The notes below the pieces were generated by a model, which worked only from the letters and a program-made list of their open reading frames with translations, was not told the origin of the DNA and ran no database searches. This document shows positions 14,604-21,088 of a stretch of 21,692 nt of DNA, piece by piece (position 1 is the stretch's first letter; the number at the start of each line of letters is the position of its first letter). Source of the stretch: an uncultured Acetobacteraceae bacterium (GTDB lineage Bacteria; Pseudomonadota; Alphaproteobacteria; Acetobacterales; Acetobacteraceae); contig CALGVL010000073.1 in the NCBI GenBank assembly GCA_937930165.1, positions 1-21,692 of the forward strand, given 5' to 3'. The translations under genes and the position numbers were made by a program.

Positions 14604-15965
14604 CTAGCGTAACGGATCGGTGAATGCTTTGCCCGGGACCGCAGCGATGGCGGCGGGGCGGCGCCAGCCGAGCAGCCCGGCCAGCGGCAGCAGCCAGGCG
14701 ATGCGCGCCTGGTAGCGGTCATGCGGGCCGCTCAGCGCGCCCGTGGCTGCGGCATTGGCGACCAGCCCCGCCAGGATGCAGAGCACCAGGCCGAGGCGGC
14801 GCCGATCCCCCGCCCGCAGCGCAGCCGCCCCGGCCAGCAGCGCGGCCAGCGCGCCGAGCAGCAGCGCCGCCTCATGCGGCCACAGGAAGGGCGCCGCCGC
14901 ATCCGGCAGCCGCCCCCGCGCCTGCAGGGAGTGAGCGAAGCGCCACTGCTCCTCCGCCGGAAAGCCGAGGGCGAGTTGCCGGGCGACGGAGGGCTGCAGG
15001 TTCTCCGGCCCCAGCGTGTCGCCGACCCGCATCATCCCGAATTGCCGCAGCGTATTCGCCGCCGCGGCCCGCAGCACGGCGAGGGGCTCGCGCAGCAGGG
15101 TCTCGCGCAGGATCGTGGCGGCTTCCGGTGCCAGGCTGATCGGTCCGCCGGGCGAGGCGCCATCCGGACGGGGCGCCCATACCGGCCCGTCGCCTTGCCA
15201 AAGGAACAGGTCCGAATCCGCCGGCAGCCGCCCCGCCCAATGGCAGAGATGCCAGCCCGCCTCCGGACAGCGCGCCGCGATGGTGCGCGCCGCCGGACCG
15301 TCGGCAACCAGCCGTGCCAGGGCGAAGACCGCGCCATAGGGCGACAGCGCGGCCCGTCCATGCGCTGCCCAATTCGTCGCCAGCAGTAGCAGCATGGCCG
15401 CCAGCAGCGGCGCGGCGCAGCGCAGCACCACCCGCCAGCGCCGGCGCAGCAGCGCCACCGGCAGCAACAGCGCCACGGCGATGGGCAGATGCGAGAGATG
15501 CGCGGCGGTGGCCAGCGTCGCCACCAGCCCGAGGCTCCAGGTTTCGGCGCGGGCCAGCCGGTCCCGGCCGAAGCCGAGCAGGAACAGGGTCAATACCAGC
15601 GCCGGGGCCAGGATGTCCGGCATCAGCAAGGCGGCGAACCAGGGTGCGGCGGTGAAGCCGGCCAGGACGGCACAGAGCAGCAGGTGTGTGCCCGCCGCCA
15701 CCTGGCCCCGGACCACGCGCTGCGTCAGCCAGAGCAGCCAGGAGAGCAGCAGCCCCTGTGCCAAGGCTGGCAGCCAAAGGCTGGCTCGCCAATGCAGGGC
15801 ATGCAGCAGCGGGCCGTAGATGAAGGGTTTGTCCCAAACCGGCCAGCCCATGACGGTCTGCGCCAGGAAGGCGCCGGTATCGCTGAAGACCAGCGGATAG
15901 CGGTTCAGCAGCGCCGGCCAGAGCAGCAGTGCGGCCCCTCCTGCAATCGCCGCGCCTGCGCGCAT
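14604..15965 (-). CDS. Polytopic membrane protein, GT-C glycosyltransferase-like layout
   Basis: This 453-residue protein has about ten hydrophobic segments, mostly in residues 5-215 and 365-440, with a soluble stretch of about 140 residues between (about 220-360). An acidic site in the first loop, 'LVFSDTGAFLAQ' (about 25-36), and a C-terminal 'GPHDRYQARIAWLLPL' resemble the general plan of GT-C glycosyltransferases (first-loop Asp, periplasmic domain). I do not recognise a named family, and no lipid-sugar partner genes are nearby, so this is only a structural hint. Its ATG shares a base with the stop of the VOC gene (TGATG), indicating coupled translation. Function unknown. Confidence 0.75.
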   Translation of the reverse strand: MRAGAAIAGGAALLLWPALLNRYPLVFSDTGAFLAQTVMGWPVWDKPFIYGPLLHALHWRASLWLPALAQGLLLSWLLWLTQRVVRGQVAAGTHLLLCAVLAGFTAAPWFAALLMPDILAPALVLTLFLLGFGRDRLARAETWSLGLVATLATAAHLSHLPIAVALLLPVALLRRRWRVVLRCAAPLLAAMLLLLATNWAAHGRAALSPYGAVFALARLVADGPAARTIAARCPEAGWHLCHWAGRLPADSDLFLWQGDGPVWAPRPDGASPGGPISLAPEAATILRETLLREPLAVLRAAAANTLRQFGMMRVGDTLGPENLQPSVARQLALGFPAEEQWRFAHSLQARGRLPDAAAPFLWPHEAALLLGALAALLAGAAALRAGDRRRLGLVLCILAGLVANAAATGALSGPHDRYQARIAWLLPLAGLLGWRRPAAIAAVPGKAFTDPLR

Positions 15966-16333
15966 CAGGGGGCGGAGAAGATCTCGATCACATTGCCCTC
16001 CGGATCCGCGACCCGCAGGCAGCGCGGCGGGGCGCCGGCGGGACCGGGGGCGTCGAGGATCGCGATGCGGGCCATCAGCATCCGGCGGTGCCAGCGCTCC
16101 AGCTCCGCATCCGGCACCTGGAAGGCGAGCAGCATCCCGGCATCACCAGTGGAAAGCGGGAACAATGCATCGCCGCGCTGCCGCAGCACCAGCTCCACCC
16201 TGCCCAGGATGAAGCGCAGCGGCGCGGCCGTGGCGCCGCCGGGAGTGATGCCGAGCAGCCGGGCATAGAAGTCGCGCTGCCGCTGCGGGTCCTGGCAGGC
16301 CAGCTCGATGCGGGTGAGGGGGCCGAGGCTCAA
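15965..16333 (-). CDS. VOC-superfamily (glyoxalase-like) protein
   Basis: This 122-residue single-module vicinal-oxygen-chelate protein has two beta-alpha-beta-beta-beta halves: 'LTRIELACQDPQRQRDFYARLLGI' (6-29) starts the first, and the C-terminal 'CLRVADPEGNVIEIFSAP' is the standard end of the second. Many members are dioxygenases, glyoxalases, epimerases or resistance proteins, usually using a metal held by His/Glu. Here the first-strand position has Glu10 ('RIELAC') rather than His, and the C-terminal Glu ('VIEIF') is kept. The ATG overlaps the moaE stop by 4 nt. That places it on the moaDE transcript, but no link to molybdopterin is established. Reaction unknown. Confidence 0.85.
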   Translation of the reverse strand: MSLGPLTRIELACQDPQRQRDFYARLLGITPGGATAAPLRFILGRVELVLRQRGDALFPLSTGDAGMLLAFQVPDAELERWHRRMLMARIAILDAPGPAGAPPRCLRVADPEGNVIEIFSAP

Positions 16334-16800
16334 GCCGCCCCGCCCTGCGCGGACCAGCGGGCGGCGGCTGCGTCATCCTCGGCCTTCGCCTCCACCCAGC
16401 GCTCGCCGCCTTCGGCGAATTCCTCCCGCTTCCAGAAGGGCGCCCTGGTCTTGAGCCAGTCGATCAGGAAGGCGCAGCTCTCCAGTGCCGCGGCGCGGTG
16501 GGCGGAGGCAGTCAGCACCAGCACGATCGGGTCGCCGGGTGTCAGCCGGCCATAGCGATGGATCACGGTACAGCCGGTGAGCGGCCAGCGGGCGCAGGCT
16601 TCCTCGGCGATGCGCGTGATGGCCCGCTCCGTCATGCCTGGATAGTGCTCCAGCACCATGGCGGAGAGGTTGTCGTCGGCGCGGCAGATGCCGACGAAGC
16701 TGGCGAGGCCGCCGGTATCGCTCCGTCCCTTGGTCAGCGCCGCGCATTCGGCCGCCAGGTCGAAGGGCGCCTCCTGCACCCGGATGGTCGGCTGCGTCAT
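16330..16800 (-). CDS. moaE: Molybdopterin synthase catalytic subunit MoaE
   Basis: This 156-residue large subunit of molybdopterin synthase converts cyclic pyranopterin monophosphate to molybdopterin, taking sulfur from the thiocarboxylate of MoaD. Motifs: 'GGLASFVGICR' (30-40), 'LEHYPGMTERAITRIAEEA' (50-68), 'IHRYGRLTPGDPIVLVLTASAHRAAALESCAFLIDWLKTRAPFWKREEF' (80-128). K117 and K124 match the catalytic Lys119 and Lys126 of E. coli MoaE, and the His-Arg pair (101-102) is conserved. It overlaps moaD by 4 nt and the VOC gene by 4 nt. The cofactor product would feed into MoeA/MobB, encoded about 10 kb away next to formate dehydrogenase. Confidence 0.95.
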   Translation of the reverse strand: MTQPTIRVQEAPFDLAAECAALTKGRSDTGGLASFVGICRADDNLSAMVLEHYPGMTERAITRIAEEACARWPLTGCTVIHRYGRLTPGDPIVLVLTASAHRAAALESCAFLIDWLKTRAPFWKREEFAEGGERWVEAKAEDDAAAARWSAQGGAA

Positions 16801-17048
16801 CCGCCGGTGACCGGAGGGAAGAAGGCCACCTCGTCGCCCGGCCGCACCGGCTGGTCCGGCGAGGCGAATTCCTGGTTCACCGCGGCGCGGATCTGGCGGG
16901 CATCGGCGAAGGCCGCGGCATGGCCGGGGCTGCGGGTGCCGAGCCAGGCCATCAGCCCGGCCACGTCACCGACCTCGGCCGGAGGGGAGACCTCCTCCTC
17001 GGCAATGCCGACCTTCTGGCGAACCCAGGCGAAATAGAGCACCCGCAT
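16797..17048 (-). CDS. moaD: Molybdopterin synthase sulfur carrier subunit MoaD
   Basis: This 83-residue ubiquitin-like protein begins with 'MRVLYFAWVRQKVGIAEEEV' and ends in 'DEVAFFPPVTGG'. The C-terminal Gly-Gly is adenylylated by MoeB and then thiocarboxylated to donate sulfur to molybdopterin. The 'GDEVAFFPPVTGG' end is diagnostic for MoaD. The ATG at 17048 lies 19 nt after the stop of the lipoprotein gene and has no strong ribosome site. The start fits the family's first beta strand. Its stop overlaps moaE by 4 nt, so both subunits are made together. No moeB, moaA or moaC lies in the window. Confidence 0.94.
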   Translation of the reverse strand: MRVLYFAWVRQKVGIAEEEVSPPAEVGDVAGLMAWLGTRSPGHAAAFADARQIRAAVNQEFASPDQPVRPGDEVAFFPPVTGG

Positions 17049-17067
17049 GCGAATCGTCCGGCTGGCA

Positions 17068-17730
17068 CTAGCGCGGGGCCGGCACCGTCTGCACGCTGCC
17101 GTCGGGGCCGATGATGGTGGCGGTCCCGTTGTCGCGTTGGATGATGCCGGTGCCGCGGCCGGGAGCGATGAAGCTCTGCACCCGGTCGGTGCCGCCGCCG
17201 GTCACCACCGGTCCCTGCGGGGTCTGCACCACCTGACCCTCGTTCCGCTGGGGCGGGCGCTGCGGCAGGGGCGGCAGGGACGGCAGCACGCTGCTGCGCT
17301 CCGGCTCCGGCAGCGGCAGGGGCGGGGGTGGCGGGCTGGAACTGCCGCGCAGCCGGGCGGGCGCGCCGCGGGAGGTGGAGCCGAGCGGCACCCCGGCCGG
17401 GGATTCCGGCGAATAGCTGGGAATGCCGCGCAGCGCGGCTTCGGGATTGGCGAGGGTGGCGCGCGGCGTCTCCTCGGTCGGCCAGACATTGCCCGGTTCC
17501 GGCTGCAATGGCTCGGTCGTCGGGGCCGCGCCGCGCAGACGGGCGATGGTCAGGCTGTTGTCGATCATGTCGGGGCGGGAGCCGCCCCAGGGCGCGCCGA
17601 ACAGGCCGCCGGCATCGTTGTAGGAATCCGCCGGCGTTGAGATGGCGCTCCGGACGGCCTGGCAGCCACCGAGCATCACCACGAGGCCGAGGGCCAGCGT
17701 GGGCCCCATCCATCCGCCGTTGCGTCGCAT
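17068..17730 (-). CDS. Proline-rich lipoprotein, uncharacterised
   Basis: This 220-residue protein starts with a basic, hydrophobic signal 'MRRNGGWMGPTLALGLVVMLGGCQ'; 'MLGGC' is an acceptable lipobox, with lipidated Cys at residue 23. The mature chain is mostly low complexity. It has a conserved-looking block 'EPGNVWPTEETPRATLANPEAALRGIPSY' (about 83-111), a run of prolines ('SSPPPPPLPLPEPE', about 137-150), and a C-terminal 'GIIQRDNGTATIIGPDGSVQTVPAP'. I do not recognise a named family. The ATG at 17730 has AGGAG at 8 nt. The longer open frame (to 18030) runs antisense-like into the pgsA end and was rejected. It lies between pgsA and moaD. An envelope role is inferred from the signal alone. 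Confidence 0.82.
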   Translation of the reverse strand: MRRNGGWMGPTLALGLVVMLGGCQAVRSAISTPADSYNDAGGLFGAPWGGSRPDMIDNSLTIARLRGAAPTTEPLQPEPGNVWPTEETPRATLANPEAALRGIPSYSPESPAGVPLGSTSRGAPARLRGSSSPPPPPLPLPEPERSSVLPSLPPLPQRPPQRNEGQVVQTPQGPVVTGGGTDRVQSFIAPGRGTGIIQRDNGTATIIGPDGSVQTVPAPR

Positions 17731-17792
17731 GTTCCACTCCTGCCGCCCGAACCTCCGGGCAGTGTTAAAGATGCGTCGCCCTGGTCCGGTCC

Positions 17793-18410
17793 TCAAGGCC
17801 GCACCGCCGGGCCGGGCTGAGGGTCGGCCGGCTTGCCCGTGTCCTGCTCCGCATGGCGCAGCCCGGCCATCAGATAGTCCCAGCCGGTGATCAGGGTCAG
17901 CACCGCTGCGGTCCAGAGCATGGCCTCCCCGATCAGAGAGACGGGCAGGAAGGACAGGTGCAGCGCCGAGGCTCCGGTGTCGCCGGCCAGCAGGGTGCCG
18001 AGTGCGCCCATCTGGAAGCCGGTCTTCCACTTGGCCAGCCGCGTCACCGGCAGGCCGATGCGCAACCCTGCCAGGTATTCCCGTAGGCCGGAGACCAGGA
18101 TCTCCCGCAGCAGGATAACGATGGCGGGATAGAGGGCGGGGCCCGTGAGCCGGTCATGCCCAGCCAGCAGGATCAGCGCCGCGCCGACCAGCAGTTTGTC
18201 CGCGATCGGATCCAGCATCCGGCCGAAGCCACTCACCAGCTTCCGCTGCCGGGCGATCTTGCCATCATAGTAGTCGGTGATGGCGGCGGCGGAGAACACC
18301 ACGCAGGCCGCCATATCGCCCCAGGGCTGGCGCAGCGCCACCATCCCCACCAGCAGTGGGATGGCGGCGATGCGGGACAGAGTCAGCAGGTTGGGCAGAT
18401 CGGTCGGCAT
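17793..18410 (-). CDS. pgsA: CDP-diacylglycerol-glycerol-3-phosphate 3-phosphatidyltransferase PgsA
   Basis: This 205-residue inner-membrane enzyme joins CDP-diacylglycerol to glycerol 3-phosphate, the first committed step towards phosphatidylglycerol and cardiolipin. The full CDP-alcohol phosphatidyltransferase signature is present: D46-x2-D49-G50-x2-A53-R54-x8-G63-x3-D67-x3-D71. 'MPTDLPNLLTLSRIAAIPLL' is a typical PgsA start, and 'REILVSGLREYLAG' is a PgsA-specific stretch. About six membrane helices are seen. The ATG at 18410 has a weak ribosome site, but the family N-terminus fixes it. The long open frame beyond (to 18842) overlaps uvrC and is not real. Placement after uvrC is common in proteobacteria. 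Confidence 0.94.
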   Translation of the reverse strand: MPTDLPNLLTLSRIAAIPLLVGMVALRQPWGDMAACVVFSAAAITDYYDGKIARQRKLVSGFGRMLDPIADKLLVGAALILLAGHDRLTGPALYPAIVILLREILVSGLREYLAGLRIGLPVTRLAKWKTGFQMGALGTLLAGDTGASALHLSFLPVSLIGEAMLWTAAVLTLITGWDYLMAGLRHAEQDTGKPADPQPGPAVRP

Positions 18411-18511
18411 CGGTATCCGGGCTGTAGGCTCCTCTTCCCCCTTATAGCCACGTGCCGGGATTTGGACACACCGGCTGGGCGCGGCGGGGTCCCGCCCATA
18501 TGGTGCGTGGC
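18411..18511. other. 101-nt gap between uvrC and pgsA with small hairpins
   Basis: No gene is seen. A GC hairpin, GGCGG-ggtc-CCGCC (18483-18496), lies 15 nt past the uvrC stop. Near 18421-18456, GGCTGTA and TATAGCC could pair with one wobble on one strand only. The pgsA promoter or read-through from uvrC must lie here, but no clear promoter was found. Confidence 0.3.
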
Positions 18512-20413
18512 CTAGCCATGTGCCGGGGTCGAGCCGGGATGGAAATGCCCATGGATGCGCCGCGCCATGGCGGGGCCGATGCCGGGGGCCTTCTCCAGAT
18601 CCTCCAGCGCTGCATTGCGCACCCCGCGGGCCGAACCGAAATGGTTCAGAAGCCGCCGCTTGATGGCGCTGCCGACGCCGGGGATCTCGTCCAGCTCGCT
18701 TTTCGTCAGGGATTTCGACCGGCCGGCGCGGTGGGTGGTGATGGCGAAGCGGTGCGCCTCGTCCCGCAGGCGTTGCAGGTAGTAGAGGACCGGGTCGCGA
18801 GGCGGAAGCTGGAACGGCTCGCAGCCGGTGCGGTGGAACCATTCGCGGCCGGCATCGCGATCCGGCCCCTTGGCCACCGCGACCAGCGGGATGTCGTGGC
18901 AGCCGAGTTCCGCCAGCACCTCCCGCGCCGCGTTCAACTGGCCGATGCCGCCGTCGATCAGCACCAGATCGGGCCAGGTGCCGGATTCGCGCTGCGGATC
19001 CTCCTTCAGCGCCCGGCCGAAGCGGCGCTCGAACACCTCCCGCATCATGGCGAAGTCGTCGCCCGGCTTGATGTCGCCGCGGATGGAGAATTTGCGGTAG
19101 GCGTTCTTCCGGAAGCCCTCCGGCCCGGCGACGATCATGACGCCATAGGCGTTGGCGCCCTGGATGTGGCTGTTGTCGTAGACCTCGATCCGCTCCGGCG
19201 CGGAGGGCAGGTCGAAGATGCGGGCCACGCCCTGGAGCAGCGCCTCCTGCGCCGTGCCCTCGGCCAGCTTGCGTTCCAGCGCCTCGCGGGCGTTGGTCTC
19301 GGCGTGCTCCACGGCGGCGCGCTTGTCGCCACGCTGCGGGCGGTGGATCTCCACCCTGCGACCGGCCTTGAGCGACAGCGCCTCGGCGATCAGCTCCCGC
19401 TGCGGCGGGTCGTGGCTGACCAGGACCAGCGGCGGCGGCGGCAGGTCGTCGTAGAGCTGGCCGAGGAAGCTGGCCATCACCGCCTCCGGCGTCTCCTCAT
19501 CCTTGCTGTGGCTGAGGAAGAAGGGACGGTTGCCGTTGTTGCGGCCACCGCGGAAGAAGAAGACCTGCACGCAGGTCCGGCCGGCGAGCTGGTGCAGCGC
19601 CACCACATCGGCATTGCCGATGCCTTCCATGTTGATGCGGTCCCGCCCCTGCACATGGGTCAGGCCGCGGATGCGGTCGCGGAGCGCGGCGGCACGCTCG
19701 AATTCCAGCTTCTCGGCCGCCTCCTCCATCTCCCGCGCCAGATCCTTCTGGATGGAGGGCGTCTCGCCGGAGAGGAACTGCTTCGCCTGGCGCACCAGCC
19801 CGGCATAACCCTCCTCGCTGATGCGGCCGACGCAGGGGGCGGAGCAGCGGCGGATCTGGTAGAGCAGGCAGGGGCGGTCGCGGCTCTCGAACATCGCGTC
19901 GCTGCAGGAGCGCAGCAGGAAGACGCGTTGCAGCGCCGTCAGCGTCTGGTTCACCGCCCAGGCGGAGGCGAAGGGGCCCCAGTAGCTGGCGCCCTTGCGC
20001 CGCTCCCCGCGATGCTTGCCGATCTGGGGGTAGGGGTGGTCCTCGGTCAGGACCAGCCAGGGATAGGATTTGTCGTCGCGGAGGACGATGTTGTAGCGAG
20101 GTCGTAACCTTTTGATGAGGTTTGCCTCCAGCAGCAGCGCCTCGGCCTCGCTGCCGGTGGTGATGACCTCCAGATGGCGGGTTTCGTGGACCATGCGCCG
20201 CAGCCGTTCCGGCAGGCGGGCGATCTGGGTGTAGGTGGCGACACGCTTCTTCAGCGCCCGCGCCTTGCCGACATAAAGCGCATCCCCCTTGGCATCGAGC
20301 ATCCGATAGACGCCGGGGGAGAGGGGCAGGGTGGCGAGCGCCGTCTCGATGACCCGGACGCCCTCCATCACGGGCATCTCCGGGCCGTCTGCTTCGGCTG
20401 GACTCATGCACAT
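18512..20413 (-). CDS. uvrC: Excinuclease ABC subunit C (UvrC)
   Basis: This 633-residue nuclease makes both incisions in nucleotide excision repair after UvrAB has found the lesion. Domains in order are: GIY-YIG nuclease (about 30-115, 'PLSPGVYRMLDAKGDALYVGKARALKKRV'); cysteine-containing 'CLLYQIRRCSAPCVGRIS'; UVR motif (about 215-250, 'KDLAREMEEAAEKLEFERAAALRDRI'); RNase H-like endonuclease half ('IEVYDNSHIQGANAYGVMIV', 'PDLVLIDGGIGQLNAA'); and a tandem helix-hairpin-helix at the C-terminus ('IPGVGSAIKRRLLNHFGS', 'APGIGPAMARRIHGHF'). Length is normal. ATG codons at 20413 and 20407 are both possible; neither has a strong ribosome site, so the start is uncertain by a few residues. Confidence 0.96.
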   Translation of the reverse strand: MCMSPAEADGPEMPVMEGVRVIETALATLPLSPGVYRMLDAKGDALYVGKARALKKRVATYTQIARLPERLRRMVHETRHLEVITTGSEAEALLLEANLIKRLRPRYNIVLRDDKSYPWLVLTEDHPYPQIGKHRGERRKGASYWGPFASAWAVNQTLTALQRVFLLRSCSDAMFESRDRPCLLYQIRRCSAPCVGRISEEGYAGLVRQAKQFLSGETPSIQKDLAREMEEAAEKLEFERAAALRDRIRGLTHVQGRDRINMEGIGNADVVALHQLAGRTCVQVFFFRGGRNNGNRPFFLSHSKDEETPEAVMASFLGQLYDDLPPPPLVLVSHDPPQRELIAEALSLKAGRRVEIHRPQRGDKRAAVEHAETNAREALERKLAEGTAQEALLQGVARIFDLPSAPERIEVYDNSHIQGANAYGVMIVAGPEGFRKNAYRKFSIRGDIKPGDDFAMMREVFERRFGRALKEDPQRESGTWPDLVLIDGGIGQLNAAREVLAELGCHDIPLVAVAKGPDRDAGREWFHRTGCEPFQLPPRDPVLYYLQRLRDEAHRFAITTHRAGRSKSLTKSELDEIPGVGSAIKRRLLNHFGSARGVRNAALEDLEKAPGIGPAMARRIHGHFHPGSTPAHG

Positions 20414-20464
20414 GGATTAGGGGTCTGCGGGGCCGCGGGGCAAGCGCCGGTTCTCCACCGAAGC

Positions 20465-20485
20465 TGTGGACAACTCTGTGGATAC
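20465..20485 (+). promoter_or_regulatory. Pair of DnaA-box-like nonamers
   Basis: TGTGGACAA (20465-20473) and TGTGGATAC (20477-20485) each match the DnaA box (TGTGGATAA in this orientation) at 8 of 9 positions. They are in the same orientation, 12 bp apart start to start. Weaker 7/9 matches lie at 20451-20459 (opposite strand) and 20668-20676. They could let DnaA act on uvrC or titrate DnaA; binding is unproven. Confidence 0.4.
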
Positions 20486-20516
20486 GGCTTGGGGATCGTG
20501 CCGGAAGTGGCTGTCT

Positions 20517-20554
20517 TCTGCCGGAATCATCGAACTGCCCAAGATTCCGGCAGA
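20517..20554. repeat. Perfect 12-bp inverted repeat with 14-nt spacer
   Basis: TCTGCCGGAATC (20517-20528) and GATTCCGGCAGA (20543-20554) are exact reverse complements, separated by 14 nt. The site lies in the folB-uvrC gap, about 105-140 nt upstream of the uvrC start. No A/T-run sits next to the stem on the relevant strand, so an intrinsic terminator for folB is possible but not typical. An operator is equally likely. Confidence 0.6.
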
Positions 20555-20695
20555 TTCAGGGCGGATCTTGTTTTTCAATGGGTTATGGGAAGAACCTGTC
20601 ACGGGAATAGGTCGGGAACAAGATTCCCCCTTGACTGTGGCAACCGGTCTCCCGCTTCCGTGATGGCGGTGGACAAATCGCGCGAAGGAACCGTT

Positions 20696-21088
20696 TCAGC
20701 CGCGCGCCCGCTCGATCACCACGCCAACCGAAGCGACATCGGGAAAGGCGTCCGGCTTCTCCACCGAGACCCGTGCCCGCAGTACCCGCGGGTCCTCCAG
20801 GGCGGCGGCGGCGATGCGCTCCGCCAGGGTTTCCACCAGCAGCGTGTGGCCGCCCTCGGCGACGGCGCGGGCGGCCCGGACCACCCTTTCGTAATCCACC
20901 ACGCGGCGCAGGTCGTCGGCGCCGACGGAGCCCGGCGCCGCCTCGTCCTCCACCGCCAGTTCCACGCCGATGACGACGCGCTGCGGCGCCGCCTTCTCAT
21001 GCGGATAGACGCCGAGCCGCGCCTGCACCGCCAGGCCGCGAACGAAGACGAGGCGCAGCCGGCGCCCGGCATCGGGGGCGAAATTCAT
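20696..21088 (-). CDS. folB: Dihydroneopterin aldolase FolB
   Basis: This 130-residue enzyme of folate synthesis cleaves 7,8-dihydroneopterin to 6-hydroxymethyl-dihydropterin and glycolaldehyde. Motifs: 'VRGLAVQARLGVYPHEKAAPQRVVIGVEL' (16-44, with substrate-binding Glu31), 'VDYERVVRAARAVAEGGHTLLVETLAERIAAAAL' (64-97, with Tyr66), and 'ARVSVEKPDAF' with the catalytic Lys111. The ATG at 21088 overlaps the stop of the upstream SDR gene by 4 nt (ATGA). The long frame extending to 21553 runs antisense through the SDR and was rejected. Length is standard for FolB. Coupling to a pterin-reductase-like SDR supports a shared pterin role. Confidence 0.94.
   Translation of the reverse strand: MNFAPDAGRRLRLVFVRGLAVQARLGVYPHEKAAPQRVVIGVELAVEDEAAPGSVGADDLRRVVDYERVVRAARAVAEGGHTLLVETLAERIAAAALEDPRVLRARVSVEKPDAFPDVASVGVVIERARG

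Larger units (their letters stand above)
20414..20695. other. 282-nt lower-GC gap between folB and uvrC
   Basis: No credible coding sequence is seen. Base composition is clearly less GC-rich than the flanks over about 20465-20640. It holds two DnaA-box-like nonamers, a perfect 12-bp inverted repeat and a shorter GGGAAT/ATTCCC inverted repeat (20603-20628), described separately. It must also contain the uvrC promoter. Such dense symmetry suggests a regulatory region. Confidence 0.45.

Noticed and set aside
13692..14612. Plus-strand frames (306 and 231 codons) opposite the TauE-like gene
   Set aside because: Composition is Gln/His/Arg or Ser/Arg rich without domains, whereas the minus-strand frame shows regular membrane helices.
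17731..18030. N-terminal extension of the lipoprotein gene to 18030
   Set aside because: It would overlap pgsA out of frame and bury the signal peptide; the ATG at 17730 has a good ribosome site and a lipobox at the right distance.
18420..18456. tRNA-like pairing in the uvrC-pgsA gap
   Set aside because: A 7-bp stem with a wobble is present but there is no clover-leaf, no T-loop GTTC and no CCA end.
18452..20107. A 551-codon plus-strand frame
   Set aside because: It is antisense to uvrC, whose domains are complete. No recognisable domain in the plus-strand product.
20532..20546. SOS box (GAAC-N7-GATT) upstream of uvrC
   Set aside because: The alphaproteobacterial LexA site is GTTC-N7-GTTC (GAAC-N7-GAAC in reverse); two of four bases in the second half do not match, and the stretch falls inside the spacer and arm of the inverted repeat.
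20414..20695. Chromosomal replication origin
   Set aside because: Only two near-consensus DnaA boxes and no origin-linked gene (dnaA, hemE, gidA, parAB) are present; a 282-nt gap with moderate GC is not enough. Kept only as a low-level lead.
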